A stretch of 64,000 nucleotides of DNA from CAZPBC01 sp964584775 (GTDB lineage Bacteria > Chlamydiota > Chlamydiia > Chlamydiales > SLFE01): contig CAZPBC010000008.1 in the NCBI GenBank assembly GCA_964584775.1, positions 6,318 to 70,317 on the forward strand, given 5' to 3'. The notes beneath the pieces were generated by a model. The model was not told the origin of the DNA and searched no databases. It saw nothing but the letters and a program-made list of their open reading frames with translations. The translations under genes were made by a program, and so were the position numbers. This document shows, piece after piece, positions 16,407 through 24,451 of this stretch (positions are counted from its first letter, which is position 1; every line of letters begins with the position of its first letter).

Positions 16407-18392
16407 ATGGCGCCAAAGCTAGTTGCAGAAGAGGGCCTCCTCAAAGGCCAGGAGATCTTGCTTGAAGGGCAAGAGGAGTGGGTGATCGGCCGTGATCCCG
16501 CTGTCTCACAGCTCGTTATGGAAGATCCTGCCGTTTCACGCCAGCACGTCGCCTGTAAGGCGACTCCTGAAGGCATCCTTCTTGAAAACCTCAGCTCCAC
16601 AAATCCTGTCGAAGTCAACGACGCCCTTCTCTCTGAGCCTCAATTACTTCAAAATGGAGACTCGATCAAAATCGGCGACAGCTACTGGCGTTTCTTTGCT
16701 GAAGAAAGCGTTCCTGTTGAGAAGCCCCCTGAAGCCGAGGAGCCGCCTGTTGCTGAAGAAGCTCCTGTAGAAGAAGCTGCTATTGAAGAGGCCTCTACTG
16801 AAGAAGTTCCTCAAACCGAAGAGGTCGCTGAAGAAACCGCTCCAACTGAAGAGGTTGAAGAAGAGGTCCTTACTGAAGAAGCTCTTCAAACCGAAGAAGT
16901 CGCAGAGGAAAGCCCGACCGAAGAGATCGCAGAGGAAACCGCTGTTACCGAAGAGGTTGCGGAAGAGACCGGACTCGAAGATGAGGATTCCATCTTTGAG
17001 GAAGAGGGCGAAGAAGAGCTCATTTCCCAAGTCGACCTCGATCTCAAAGATAGCTCTCCATGGCTTCTTAAAGTCCTCGCTGGCCCCAACAATGGCGCTC
17101 AGTTCTCGATGCAACCTGGGACCTCCTATGTCATCGGGACAGACCCTGCGACTTGCGATCTAGTCTTCCACGACGCTTCTGTCTCAAGACAACATGCACG
17201 GCTCACCATTTCCGAGGAGGGAAAGCTCTCTATTGAAGACTTGGGAAGCTCCAATGGAACCCTGATCGAAAGTGATAAAGCAGAGGGAAAACAAGAGTTC
17301 GAACCCAACACCTTGATCACTCTTGGGACCTCGTCCTTTGTCGTTTATGACCGAGAAGGCGAGAGAAAAACTCTCATTTCTCCTCTCCTCCCATCGATTG
17401 TGAAAATCCTTCAACAGCCGACTGACGAAGAACAAGAGGGAGAAGAAGAGGCCGCTCCAGAAGAGCCGGTCGAGGTGGAAGAAGAGCCTGTTCCTGAAGA
17501 GCGCTCCCCTGTTTTCAAGTATTTTGTCATCAGCTTTATTGGGCTGATTGCCCTTTTCGGCTTCCTTCTCTTCCGTGCTGAAGAGGTCCCCAAAACTGTC
17601 GTGGATGCCAACAAGGTCCTCGAACAGATTACCGAGCCCTTCCCCACCGTCCGTTTCTCCTTTAATTCAACGACAGGACGCCTTTTGCTTGTGGGTCACG
17701 TTTTGAGCAATGTGGACCACGAACAGATCCTCTACAACATTAAACCTCTCAAATTCGTCAAAGATATTGATGATTATATTGTTATCGACGAAAATATCTG
17801 GCGAGAGACCAACCAAGTTCTCGGGAAAAACCCGAATTGGAAAGGAGTGACTGTTCAGGCGCCGGTGGCCGGTAAATTCGTGATTTCAGGGTATATCCAG
17901 AATCGAGCTGAAGCTGAAGCCCTTTCTGACTATTTAGCCCAGAATTTCCCCTATATCGACCTTCTGGAGCAGAGGATTGTGGTTGAAGAAGACCTCAAAA
18001 ACCGCACGAAGGTGCTCCTGCTGGACAACGGAATGCAAGACGTTGAGGTCAAAATTAACGCCGGAGACGTGATTTTAAGCGGAAAAATCCCATTTGGGGA
18101 AAAACCCACTCTAGACGCGATAGTTTCGAGCTTAAAGGAGATTCCCGGTGTACGCGATGTAAAGGCCTATGTGTCCGAAACCTCCCCTATGGACACATTA
18201 GTCGACCTAACCGACGAATACACCGTAGAGGGCGTTTTAAGGGAGCCTAGCGGGAAAATCAACGTTGTAATCAATGGAAAGATCCTCTCAGAGGGCGATT
18301 CCTTAGATGGTAGGGTTATTACGAAAATAGAACCCGATACAATCTATTTAGAAGGTAATGGTATTAAATACCGAATTGATTATAATCGCTAG
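16407..18392 (+). CDS. cdsD: T3SS inner-membrane ring protein CdsD (SctD/YscD)
   Basis: A 661-residue SctD, the outer part of the inner-membrane ring. Two FHA domains are visible: residues ~5-90 (GRDPAVSQLVMEDPAVSRQH) and ~215-315 (IGTDPATCDLVFHDASVSRQ, then DLGSSNGTLIE). They are joined by an acidic Thr/Glu/Val repeat. A second acidic linker (~335-368) precedes one membrane helix at about 372-389 (YFVISFIGLIALFGFLLF), and the C-terminal ~270 residues form periplasmic ring-building/BON-like modules. Two FHA domains also occur in C. trachomatis CdsD (CT664), where they bind phosphothreonine. The kinase encoded at 24452 in the same cluster is a possible partner. Confidence 0.95.
   Translation: MAPKLVAEEGLLKGQEILLEGQEEWVIGRDPAVSQLVMEDPAVSRQHVACKATPEGILLENLSSTNPVEVNDALLSEPQLLQNGDSIKIGDSYWRFFAEESVPVEKPPEAEEPPVAEEAPVEEAAIEEASTEEVPQTEEVAEETAPTEEVEEEVLTEEALQTEEVAEESPTEEIAEETAVTEEVAEETGLEDEDSIFEEEGEEELISQVDLDLKDSSPWLLKVLAGPNNGAQFSMQPGTSYVIGTDPATCDLVFHDASVSRQHARLTISEEGKLSIEDLGSSNGTLIESDKAEGKQEFEPNTLITLGTSSFVVYDREGERKTLISPLLPSIVKILQQPTDEEQEGEEEAAPEEPVEVEEEPVPEERSPVFKYFVISFIGLIALFGFLLFRAEEVPKTVVDANKVLEQITEPFPTVRFSFNSTTGRLLLVGHVLSNVDHEQILYNIKPLKFVKDIDDYIVIDENIWRETNQVLGKNPNWKGVTVQAPVAGKFVISGYIQNRAEAEALSDYLAQNFPYIDLLEQRIVVEEDLKNRTKVLLLDNGMQDVEVKINAGDVILSGKIPFGEKPTLDAIVSSLKEIPGVRDVKAYVSETSPMDTLVDLTDEYTVEGVLREPSGKINVVINGKILSEGDSLDGRVITKIEPDTIYLEGNGIKYRIDYNR
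16730..16980 (+). repeat. acidic Thr/Glu/Val repeat linker in cdsD
   Basis: Degenerate in-frame repeats of TEEVAEE type connect the two FHA domains (about residues 110-190). Similar GAAGAGGT-type units recur in the DNA, so the linker length may vary between strains. Confidence 0.7.
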
Positions 18393-18437
18393 TTAAGGTA
18401 AAATAATAGTATAGGGGAAAGAGAGAGGTGTAGACCC

Positions 18438-18680
18438 ATGTTTGGGCTAGGTAGTGGAAATACGAAATCTGACGAATTCCTCTTCGATCTAGAGCGCGAA
18501 ATTCAGGATCCAAAACAAGGCCGTGAGCTCAAAGAGCTGGTGGTCAGCAGAACCAAAGAGGTCAAACAGCAGCTCCGTGGGGGAGCTGACAAAGACGACT
18601 TCGACTCCCTCGGAATTCTCTTACACGCTTATACGTCACTGCAGAAAGTGATAGCCCGTGTCATGAAAAAGAAAAAGTGA
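18438..18680 (+). CDS. cdsE: T3SS needle co-chaperone CdsE-like (CT665)
   Basis: An 80-residue charged, helical protein between cdsD and the needle gene, matching CT665/CdsE in place and size. SctE-type proteins bind the needle subunit in the cytosol and keep it unpolymerised, together with the TPR partner encoded at 19131. Residues 20-50 and 55-80 look like two amphipathic helices. Identification is mainly from gene order. Confidence 0.8.
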   Translation: MFGLGSGNTKSDEFLFDLEREIQDPKQGRELKELVVSRTKEVKQQLRGGADKDDFDSLGILLHAYTSLQKVIARVMKKKK

Positions 18681-18750
18681 CGCGGAAACCAATTTTTAAA
18701 GGCTGCCCTCCAAGGAAAAGGTCTAAGGGGTGCTGTCTCAATACATAAAA

Positions 18751-18764
18751 CTCCTAATAGGAGG
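18751..18764 (+). promoter_or_regulatory. cdsF ribosome binding site inside a small hairpin
   Basis: CTCCT (18751-18755) pairs with AGGAG (18759-18763) across an AAT loop. The right arm is the AGGAGG ribosome binding site of cdsF (ATG 18771), so the site can be occluded in the mRNA. Confidence 0.45.
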
Positions 18765-18770
18765 GTAGTT

Positions 18771-19010
18771 ATGACAGAACGTGAAGCATTTAGCATGGAC
18801 ACCTTGATCAAGGTCGTCACTGACGCGACTGTAAGTGCTAAGGAAAAGCTTAATGAGATCAAGGCTCAGCGAAGTGCCATCAGTATTGGTGACATGTTTG
18901 ATATGCAGATGTTAATGAACCACCTGTCTCAACTTTCTGAGATGTCGACATCTGTTGTCAGCGCTGCGAATACGGCGATCTTGTCGATGTCAAGAAACGT
19001 CAAAGGATAA
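18771..19010 (+). CDS. cdsF: T3SS needle subunit CdsF (SctF/YscF)
   Basis: A 79-residue needle filament protein. It has the usual size and helix-turn-helix plan. The sequence DMFDMQMLMNHLSQLSEMST followed by VVSAANTAILSMSRNVKG matches the C-terminal polymerisation helix of the family. Order cdsD-cdsE-cdsF-cdsG is that of Chlamydia CT664-CT667. It would be secreted and polymerised outside the cell. The ribosome binding site lies in a hairpin, and two overlapping hairpins follow the stop codon, suggesting separate control of this high-copy subunit. Confidence 0.92.
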   Translation: MTEREAFSMDTLIKVVTDATVSAKEKLNEIKAQRSAISIGDMFDMQMLMNHLSQLSEMSTSVVSAANTAILSMSRNVKG

Positions 19011-19025
19011 TCGAGTTTCTCTTAG

Positions 19026-19063
19026 CCGGGCGGCCCTGGTCGCCCGGTCCTTTTCGAAGGACC
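19026..19063 (+). promoter_or_regulatory. two overlapping stem-loops after cdsF
   Basis: CCGGGCG (19026-19032) pairs with CGCCCGG (19041-19047). GGTCCTT (19046-19052) pairs with AAGGACC (19057-19063) with a TTCG tetraloop. The stems share two bases. No T tract follows, so this looks more like an mRNA-stabilising or processing element than a simple terminator. Confidence 0.65.
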
Positions 19064-19130
19064 AAAGGCAAGAGAAGTCTCTGTTGTTCGTAATTGTGTT
19101 TGGAAAGATAAAACGGGACGGATATCGCAT

Positions 19131-19556
19131 ATGGCTAACCAAGGACTGCAAGACTACAAACAGGACTTTCCTCTAATGATTGAGGCAGGCTTCGTTGCTG
19201 TAAAGCAGCTGGACGAAACCTCAGCAAAGAGCCTTTTCTATGCAGCTCAGCTGCTAGATCCTGAAAGTTCTGCTCCCCAGATAGGACTGGGGTACATCGC
19301 ACTCAACAAGCTGGAAGTTCCAGAAGCGACTGAAATATTCACCGAGATCACAAAAAAGGAACCCGACAACCATCTCGCACAGATGTTTCTTGGAATCTGT
19401 TACCTACTGACCAAGACAGAGCGCGAGAAGGGTAAAGAACTCATCGAGAAGACTCGTAAGAAAACAGACGATGAGACGGTCGAGAACCTTGGAAAAGTCG
19501 CCCTTGAATGGGCTGAAAAAGACTTGAAGAATCTTAAATCACCTTTCATCAAGTAA
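19131..19556 (+). CDS. cdsG: T3SS needle chaperone CdsG-like TPR protein (CT667)
   Basis: A 141-residue TPR protein (SctG/YscG type) expected to form a heterotrimer with CdsE and the needle subunit in the cytosol. TPR-like helices are seen at about residues 15-100 (ESSAPQIGLGYIALNKLEVP, NHLAQMFLGICYLLTKTERE). Position and length match CT667. The ribosome binding site is weak, while the upstream 120-bp gap carries the two stem-loops after cdsF. Confidence 0.85.
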   Translation: MANQGLQDYKQDFPLMIEAGFVAVKQLDETSAKSLFYAAQLLDPESSAPQIGLGYIALNKLEVPEATEIFTEITKKEPDNHLAQMFLGICYLLTKTEREKGKELIEKTRKKTDDETVENLGKVALEWAEKDLKNLKSPFIK

Positions 19557-19584
19557 AGGGATTTAATCATAATAAGGTGACACT

Positions 19585-20268
19585 ATGTCAGCACACGATA
19601 AAATTGAAAGAATAGAGGCTCTAACTGAAGGAGGAAGAGTCGATGAGGTGAATGACAAGAAATCGCTTGTCAACCAGCCCATCGAAGGGAAATTCCAAGC
19701 ACTGTTAGAGGAGACTCAAGCAAAAGTGGATCCGAATGCTCTGGATGGAGCAAAAGGAGGAAGACCCACTTTAGATGATGTCGCAGCAGAAGCAGCTAAG
19801 ATGCAACCCTCCGTTGCCTCTCAAGCAAAAGATGTCATCGCCCTATCCAAAGAGGCCTCTCAAAAGATTGATGCGATCAAGGCTGATCTCCGGACAGAAA
19901 ATCTAGAGATCAAAAAACCTGTGGCGAAGCTGATGAATCATAAGCTGACCCACGTTGAAGACTCCTTGCGTATCGCATTGTCGAAAGCAGGTGCAAACGA
20001 AGGGGACATTGCAGAAGCTCCTAAGACGGGAAACATGCCAAACCCAGCAGCGAAGTTTCTCGACCATCTCACCCACGCTCAAGACCAACTCAACAACCTC
20101 GGTGACTACCTCGATGCAATGGTGAATGCTGAAAAAGAGCTCTCTCCTGCGAATATGCTCTCCATTCAGTTGAAGGTGAACCACATTCAACAAGAGCTTG
20201 AATTTTTCACGAACCTCTTGAATAAATCGCTTGAATCGACAAAGGCATTAATGAACGTTCAAGTATAA
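19585..20268 (+). CDS. CT668-like T3SS cluster protein
   Basis: A 227-residue soluble, mostly helical protein matching C. trachomatis CT668 in place (between cdsG and cdsN) and size. No catalytic motif is visible. The C-terminal ~70 residues (FLDHLTHAQDQLNNLGDYLD, then NPANM-like and HIQQELEFFTNLLNKSLEST) resemble the needle/inner rod subunit family, so it may be the inner rod (SctI) protein. That is a suggestion from helix pattern and cluster content. Confidence 0.75.
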   Translation: MSAHDKIERIEALTEGGRVDEVNDKKSLVNQPIEGKFQALLEETQAKVDPNALDGAKGGRPTLDDVAAEAAKMQPSVASQAKDVIALSKEASQKIDAIKADLRTENLEIKKPVAKLMNHKLTHVEDSLRIALSKAGANEGDIAEAPKTGNMPNPAAKFLDHLTHAQDQLNNLGDYLDAMVNAEKELSPANMLSIQLKVNHIQQELEFFTNLLNKSLESTKALMNVQV

Positions 20269-20300
20269 AGCGAGTGAGAGCTTTATGAATGAAGCTTTGG

Positions 20301-20349
20301 AAAAAACTCTGAGTTGCTCCACGCTGGTGGGCTCGCTTGGAGTTTTTTT
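20301..20349 (+). terminator. possible rho-independent terminator between CT668 and cdsN
   Basis: CTCCA (20317-20321) pairs with TGGAG (20338-20342) followed by seven T. An outer AAAAAACT/AGTTTTTT pairing (20301-20308 and 20341-20348) could extend it. Stem strength is modest, so partial termination is more likely than a full stop. Confidence 0.4.
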
Positions 20350-20376
20350 CTTAAAGAAGACAATGAAAGGTGAAGA

Positions 20377-21690
20377 ATGGATGATCAGCTAGAAAAGCTC
20401 ATGTACGGAATCGATGAGCTTCAGCTCACAACGATTAACGGCCGTATCACAGAAATTATTGGTATGCTGATCAAGGCGATCGTTCCCACTGTGAAAATTG
20501 GGGAAGTCTGCCTCGTGAAGCGTGAGGGTGGAGAGCCACTGATGACAGAGGTCGTCGGCTTCACCCAGGAGGAGGTCCTCCTCTCTCCCCTCGGAGAGAT
20601 GACAGGAATTGGCCCTTCCTCAGAGGTGATCCCCACCCGCCTTCCTCTCCACATCAAGGTCGGCCCCGGTCTTTTAGGACGTGTTCTAAACGGACTCGGT
20701 GAACCGCTTGATGAAAAGGAGAATGGTCCCCTCGAAACCGAAGAGATCTACCCTGTCATCCAACCCCCACCCGACCCCCTCAAGCGGAAACGGATTGAGG
20801 AGCCCATCTCCGTTGGAATCCGCGTCATCGACGGTGTTCTGACCACTGGACTTGGCCAACGTGTCGGTATTTTTGCAGCAGCTGGAGGAGGTAAATCGAC
20901 CCTCCTTGGAATGATCGCACGGAACGCGGTCGCTGATGTCAACGTGATCAGTCTGATTGGAGAGCGGGGCCGTGAGCTGCGCGACTTTATCGAGAAGGAT
21001 TTAGGACCTGAAGGACTCGCAAGATCCGTCCTCGTCGTCTCGACCTCTGACCAGGCGTCACAACTTCGACTCAATGCTGCCTATGTCGGTACTGCAATTG
21101 CTGAGTACTTCCGCGACCAAGGAAAGTCGGTCATTTTGATGATGGACTCGGTGACCCGTTTTGCAAGGGCGATCCGTGAGGTGGGTCTAGCCGCTGGAGA
21201 GCCTCCCGCACGTGCGGGTTACACCCCTTCTGTCTTCTCAACGCTGCCGAAATTGATGGAGCGTGCAGGTAACTCCGAGACCGGATCAATTACCGCCTTT
21301 TACACTGTCCTGGTAGCGGGAGATGACATGAACGAACCCGTAGCGGATGAGACGCGGTCCATTCTCGATGGACACTTGATCCTTTCAGCAGAGCTGGCAA
21401 GGCAGTTCCACTACCCAGCGGTGGACGTTCTCTCCTCTGCAAGTCGTGTGATGCCCTCCATTGTACCGGAAGAGCACATTCAGCTTGCAGGACAGATCCG
21501 TGAGGTCTTAGCAAACTACCGCAAGAACGAACTGTTGATTAAGATTGGAGAGTATAAACGCGGTTCAGACAAAGCGGGAGACTTTGCGATTGACTACATC
21601 GACAAGGTGAACAAGTTTTTGAAGCAGGGAATCGATGAAAAGTGTACATGGGATGAAACTTTACAGCTTTTAAAAGGACTTTTTAAATAG
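20377..21690 (+). CDS. cdsN: T3SS ATPase CdsN (SctN)
   Basis: A 437-residue hexameric export ATPase, related to F1-beta and FliI, that unfolds and detaches chaperones from substrates at the cytosolic face of the injectisome. Walker A is AAAGGGKSTLL (about residues 165-176), Walker B is VILMMDSVTRFARA, and the ATPase signature PPARAGYTPSVFSTLPKLME is present. Length is that of CT669. The start ATG 20377 has AGGTGAAG upstream. cdsO follows 10 bp downstream. Confidence 0.98.
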   Translation: MDDQLEKLMYGIDELQLTTINGRITEIIGMLIKAIVPTVKIGEVCLVKREGGEPLMTEVVGFTQEEVLLSPLGEMTGIGPSSEVIPTRLPLHIKVGPGLLGRVLNGLGEPLDEKENGPLETEEIYPVIQPPPDPLKRKRIEEPISVGIRVIDGVLTTGLGQRVGIFAAAGGGKSTLLGMIARNAVADVNVISLIGERGRELRDFIEKDLGPEGLARSVLVVSTSDQASQLRLNAAYVGTAIAEYFRDQGKSVILMMDSVTRFARAIREVGLAAGEPPARAGYTPSVFSTLPKLMERAGNSETGSITAFYTVLVAGDDMNEPVADETRSILDGHLILSAELARQFHYPAVDVLSSASRVMPSIVPEEHIQLAGQIREVLANYRKNELLIKIGEYKRGSDKAGDFAIDYIDKVNKFLKQGIDEKCTWDETLQLLKGLFK

Positions 21691-21700
21691 TTAGTGCAAA

Positions 21701-22210
21701 ATGGCAGATCTAGCAGCGTCCTACCCTCTCCAGCAAGTCTTGATGATTAAAAAGCGTCGGGTAGAAGAGGCAGAGAGAAAGCTAAAAGAAAAAAGAGAAG
21801 CTCTTAAAAAAGAGCAAGAAATTTTAAAGGAGAAAGAAAAAGCACGGGATAAAGTTCTCAAACACAAAAATGAGAAGCTTGCTCAAATCCGTGCTGAGAT
21901 GGACAAAAAAGAACCCACCTCCTCGCAAAAAATCCAGCAGATGAAAGACTACATTAAAGTCGTTGAGGTGAAGCTGGAGGAGGAAGAGAAAAAAGTTCAA
22001 GAACAGCAGGCACAAGTCGACCAAGCTCAGGCAGAAGTCGACCAGGCAAAAGAGGAGCTCAGGCTCAAAAACTTAGAAGTCGATAAGCTCAACACTCACA
22101 AAGAAGAGTGGATCTTGATGATGAAAAAAGAGCTCGCTGTGATAGAAGGACGAGAAATGGATGAAATTGGTTCCATCATCTTTCAGATGCACCAAATGAA
22201 GAAAAAATAA
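21701..22210 (+). CDS. cdsO: T3SS stalk protein CdsO (SctO/YscO)
   Basis: A 169-residue, almost entirely coiled-coil, Lys/Glu-rich protein. This is the SctO/FliJ-type central stalk that links the ATPase to the export gate. It sits directly after the ATPase gene, as CT670 does in Chlamydia. The family has no enzymatic motif; identification rests on size, coiled coil and order. Confidence 0.9.
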   Translation: MADLAASYPLQQVLMIKKRRVEEAERKLKEKREALKKEQEILKEKEKARDKVLKHKNEKLAQIRAEMDKKEPTSSQKIQQMKDYIKVVEVKLEEEEKKVQEQQAQVDQAQAEVDQAKEELRLKNLEVDKLNTHKEEWILMMKKELAVIEGREMDEIGSIIFQMHQMKKK

Positions 22211-22236
22211 AAACCCTACATGGGTAGGGAGGGTAA

Positions 22237-22980
22237 GTGATGCAAAATTTTGACCCAAAAATGTACAACAAAGAACCCCCTAAATCTCCTCCAGGAGTGA
22301 CCTCTAAGAGAGCGGTCGAGCGCGGTGAGCATATCACCGACGGGGAGACGAAGCGGAAGAAATTCAGCCTCTCTGATGAAAAGAAATCAGCAAAAGAAGA
22401 TCCAAAAGAGGTGAAGAGCGAAACCTCTCCTTTTGCTCTTGTTGGAGAGAGAAAAGGCAGAGTTCAAGCGAAGGATGGAGAGCCTCAAGAAGAGGTTGTT
22501 GGAAAAGATCCCAAAGCCAAAGACCGCCCTTTTGACGCAATGGTTCCCGGACAGATCGCCGCAGCCCCCATCGATGCGGAAGCTGTCGCTCGCCCACAAA
22601 AGATCACGATGGAAGATCTGATGAAAGAGCTCATTAACAGTCTCACGATCTTAAAATCCAAGGGGCAGACAGAGACCACCGTTGAAATCCGTCACCCCCC
22701 TCTTTTCGCTGGAGCCACGCTACAACTCAAAGCCTTTGACACTGCGAAAGGAGAGTTTAACATCACTTTCTCTCAGCTTCCTCCTGATGCTAAAGCACTT
22801 ATGGATCAACCAGGCGTCAGAGAATCGCTCTTACAAAACATGGCTGAGAAAGGATTCATCGTTCACATCCTTGTCGCTACAACAGAAAAGGATCAGACCG
22901 TAGCGATGGACCAAACGGAAGAATCCAAAAAAGAGCAAGACGAAAGACACGAAGATCAACAACCCCAAGAGGATAGATAA
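22237..22980 (+). CDS. cdsP: T3SS needle-length regulator CdsP (SctP/YscP)
   Basis: A 247-residue protein following cdsO, matching CT671. The N-terminal ~120 residues are charged, Lys/Glu/Pro-rich and disordered. A compact alpha/beta domain at about 125-215 (TETTVEIRHPPLFAGATLQL, FNITFSQL) resembles the substrate-specificity-switch domain of SctP/FliK. The tail is acidic. It is expected to control the switch from needle subunits to translocators. Confidence 0.85.
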   Translation: MMQNFDPKMYNKEPPKSPPGVTSKRAVERGEHITDGETKRKKFSLSDEKKSAKEDPKEVKSETSPFALVGERKGRVQAKDGEPQEEVVGKDPKAKDRPFDAMVPGQIAAAPIDAEAVARPQKITMEDLMKELINSLTILKSKGQTETTVEIRHPPLFAGATLQLKAFDTAKGEFNITFSQLPPDAKALMDQPGVRESLLQNMAEKGFIVHILVATTEKDQTVAMDQTEESKKEQDERHEDQQPQEDR

Positions 22981-23040
22981 CTCTCCTCTCCTCGACTTTT
23001 TTGTTGTCCTTTTTCTCTATTTCTTTGAGAATTAGCTTAC

Positions 23041-23946
23041 ATGGAAACAACAGACGTCCCCTACTCCTGGCTCAAAGCCGTGGACCCTAAAGTTGCAGAA
23101 GTCGACACGGTACCCCTTTTTGGAAAGGCACCCACCTTTCCGTGGGAAGAGTTCTCTTCCATTCTTGGGGACGCCCTCCAGATCCAAGAGTTAAAAATCG
23201 AACCGAGCAAAGTCCTCTGGCGTAGCGAAGAAGAACTCCTCTCGGGTTTTGGGGATGATGCACACATTCAAGAGGTCACCTTACCGGACCTTGAAGAGAG
23301 CTGCTTCCTCCTGCTTGCGGGTAGTGACTGGACCAAGATCGCTTCCTGGCTCATCCAAGAGATTCCTCCTGTCTCTCTCGATCAGTTTGATCCTGAGGTC
23401 GTCCAAGCCTTAAAGACCTTCGTCTTTACGACGGTCCTACTCAAGTTTGGCGAAATCAGCTTTGACCCCACTCTCGCCCTCCATTTAAACAAAGAGTCGA
23501 ACCTCCGCATGGAGCCCGCTCTCAGTGTGGATATTCTTGTGACAACCAACGGCACCCCCCTCACCGCCCGCCTCCTCCTCTCTAGCCGTTTCCTGGAGGG
23601 GTGGAAAAAACGCTTTGAAAACCAAAAAATGGAGATCCCTGTACAGACCGAACTTTTAAAAAAGCTCTCTGTTGTCCTCCACCTCGAAATGGCGAAAGAG
23701 CTCCTCTCCAAAGATGAACTCGATTCTCTCCAGGTAGGTGACATCCTCCTCCTCAAAGACCTCACAGTCGATCCGAGCACCTACTCCGGAACAATTCAGA
23801 TGACTTACAATGGCATTCCACGCTTCAAAGGAACCCTGAGCGATGGGGTTCTCAATGTGAACGAGTGTGTGTCCGCTTTTGAACAGCTGACCCCTCTACA
23901 AAAACCCGCCCAACCCTCTTCAGGAGAGCAAGAGACCGATGGATGA
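23041..23946 (+). CDS. cdsQ: T3SS C-ring protein CdsQ, N-terminal part with first SpoA domain
   Basis: A 301-residue N-terminal half of SctQ, part of the cytosolic sorting platform. The last ~90 residues form a SpoA-like domain (LSVVLHLEMAKELLSKDELD, VGDILLLKD). It ends in TGA at 23944-23946, overlapping by 8 bp the gene that encodes the second SpoA domain. Chlamydia CT672 is a single protein of about 373 residues. No clear ribosome binding site precedes ATG 23041; the 60-bp gap after cdsP is T-rich. Confidence 0.85.
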   Translation: METTDVPYSWLKAVDPKVAEVDTVPLFGKAPTFPWEEFSSILGDALQIQELKIEPSKVLWRSEEELLSGFGDDAHIQEVTLPDLEESCFLLLAGSDWTKIASWLIQEIPPVSLDQFDPEVVQALKTFVFTTVLLKFGEISFDPTLALHLNKESNLRMEPALSVDILVTTNGTPLTARLLLSSRFLEGWKKRFENQKMEIPVQTELLKKLSVVLHLEMAKELLSKDELDSLQVGDILLLKDLTVDPSTYSGTIQMTYNGIPRFKGTLSDGVLNVNECVSAFEQLTPLQKPAQPSSGEQETDG

Positions 23947-24445
23947 GACACCTGCAGACGACGAAAAAAAAGAACTCCAGCCCGAGTTTGACTTTGAAGA
24001 GTATGATGCTGAAGTAGAAGTGGAGGAAGAGGCCGGCGAAGTGCAGGAGGTTAAACTTCCCACCATTGAAGGCCTTGACGAGATTGAAGATGACATTCCT
24101 GAGATGCCCGACATCCCTGAGGGATCCACGATCTCTCCCGCAGCAGCTGCAGCAGCTGAGGAGGCTGAGTCTGTGGAAGCTCCGGCAGAGGAAACAGCAA
24201 CAGGAGCAGCTCCTCTCGATGCTCCAGCCACACCAGGAGAGCTACAAGTCACTCTCGTTGTCGAAGCTGGACGCGTCCATGTCCCTCTAGACCAGCTCCT
24301 TCAGATGAGCGAAGGAAACACTTTAGACTTGGATGTCCACCCCGAAAAGGGTGTTGACCTAGTCGTAGACGGACAGTGTGTTGGTCGAGGCGAGCTCGTC
24401 AAAATCGGTGACCACCTGGGAGTCCGGATCCTAGATATGGGCTAA
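23939..24445 (+). CDS. cdsQ: T3SS C-ring protein CdsQ, C-terminal part with second SpoA domain
   Basis: A 168-residue protein with an acidic Glu/Ala/Pro-rich first ~90 residues and a C-terminal SpoA domain (LQVTLVVEAGRVHVPLDQLL, then DLVVDGQCVGRGELVKIGDH and GVRILDM). ATG 23939 overlaps the stop of the N-terminal gene (ATGGATGA), and AGGAG lies 12 bp upstream, so translation is probably coupled. In Yersinia YscQ the same C-terminal fragment is made by internal initiation; here it has its own gene. An ancestral frameshift or a sequencing error are alternatives. Confidence 0.85.
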   Translation: MDETPADDEKKELQPEFDFEEYDAEVEVEEEAGEVQEVKLPTIEGLDEIEDDIPEMPDIPEGSTISPAAAAAAEEAESVEAPAEETATGAAPLDAPATPGELQVTLVVEAGRVHVPLDQLLQMSEGNTLDLDVHPEKGVDLVVDGQCVGRGELVKIGDHLGVRILDMG

Positions 24446-24451
24446 TCCAAT

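Noticed and set aside
23939..23946. Programmed frameshift joining the two cdsQ parts
   Set aside because: No slippery heptamer is visible at the junction; the overlapping ATG with an upstream AGGAG is a simpler explanation.
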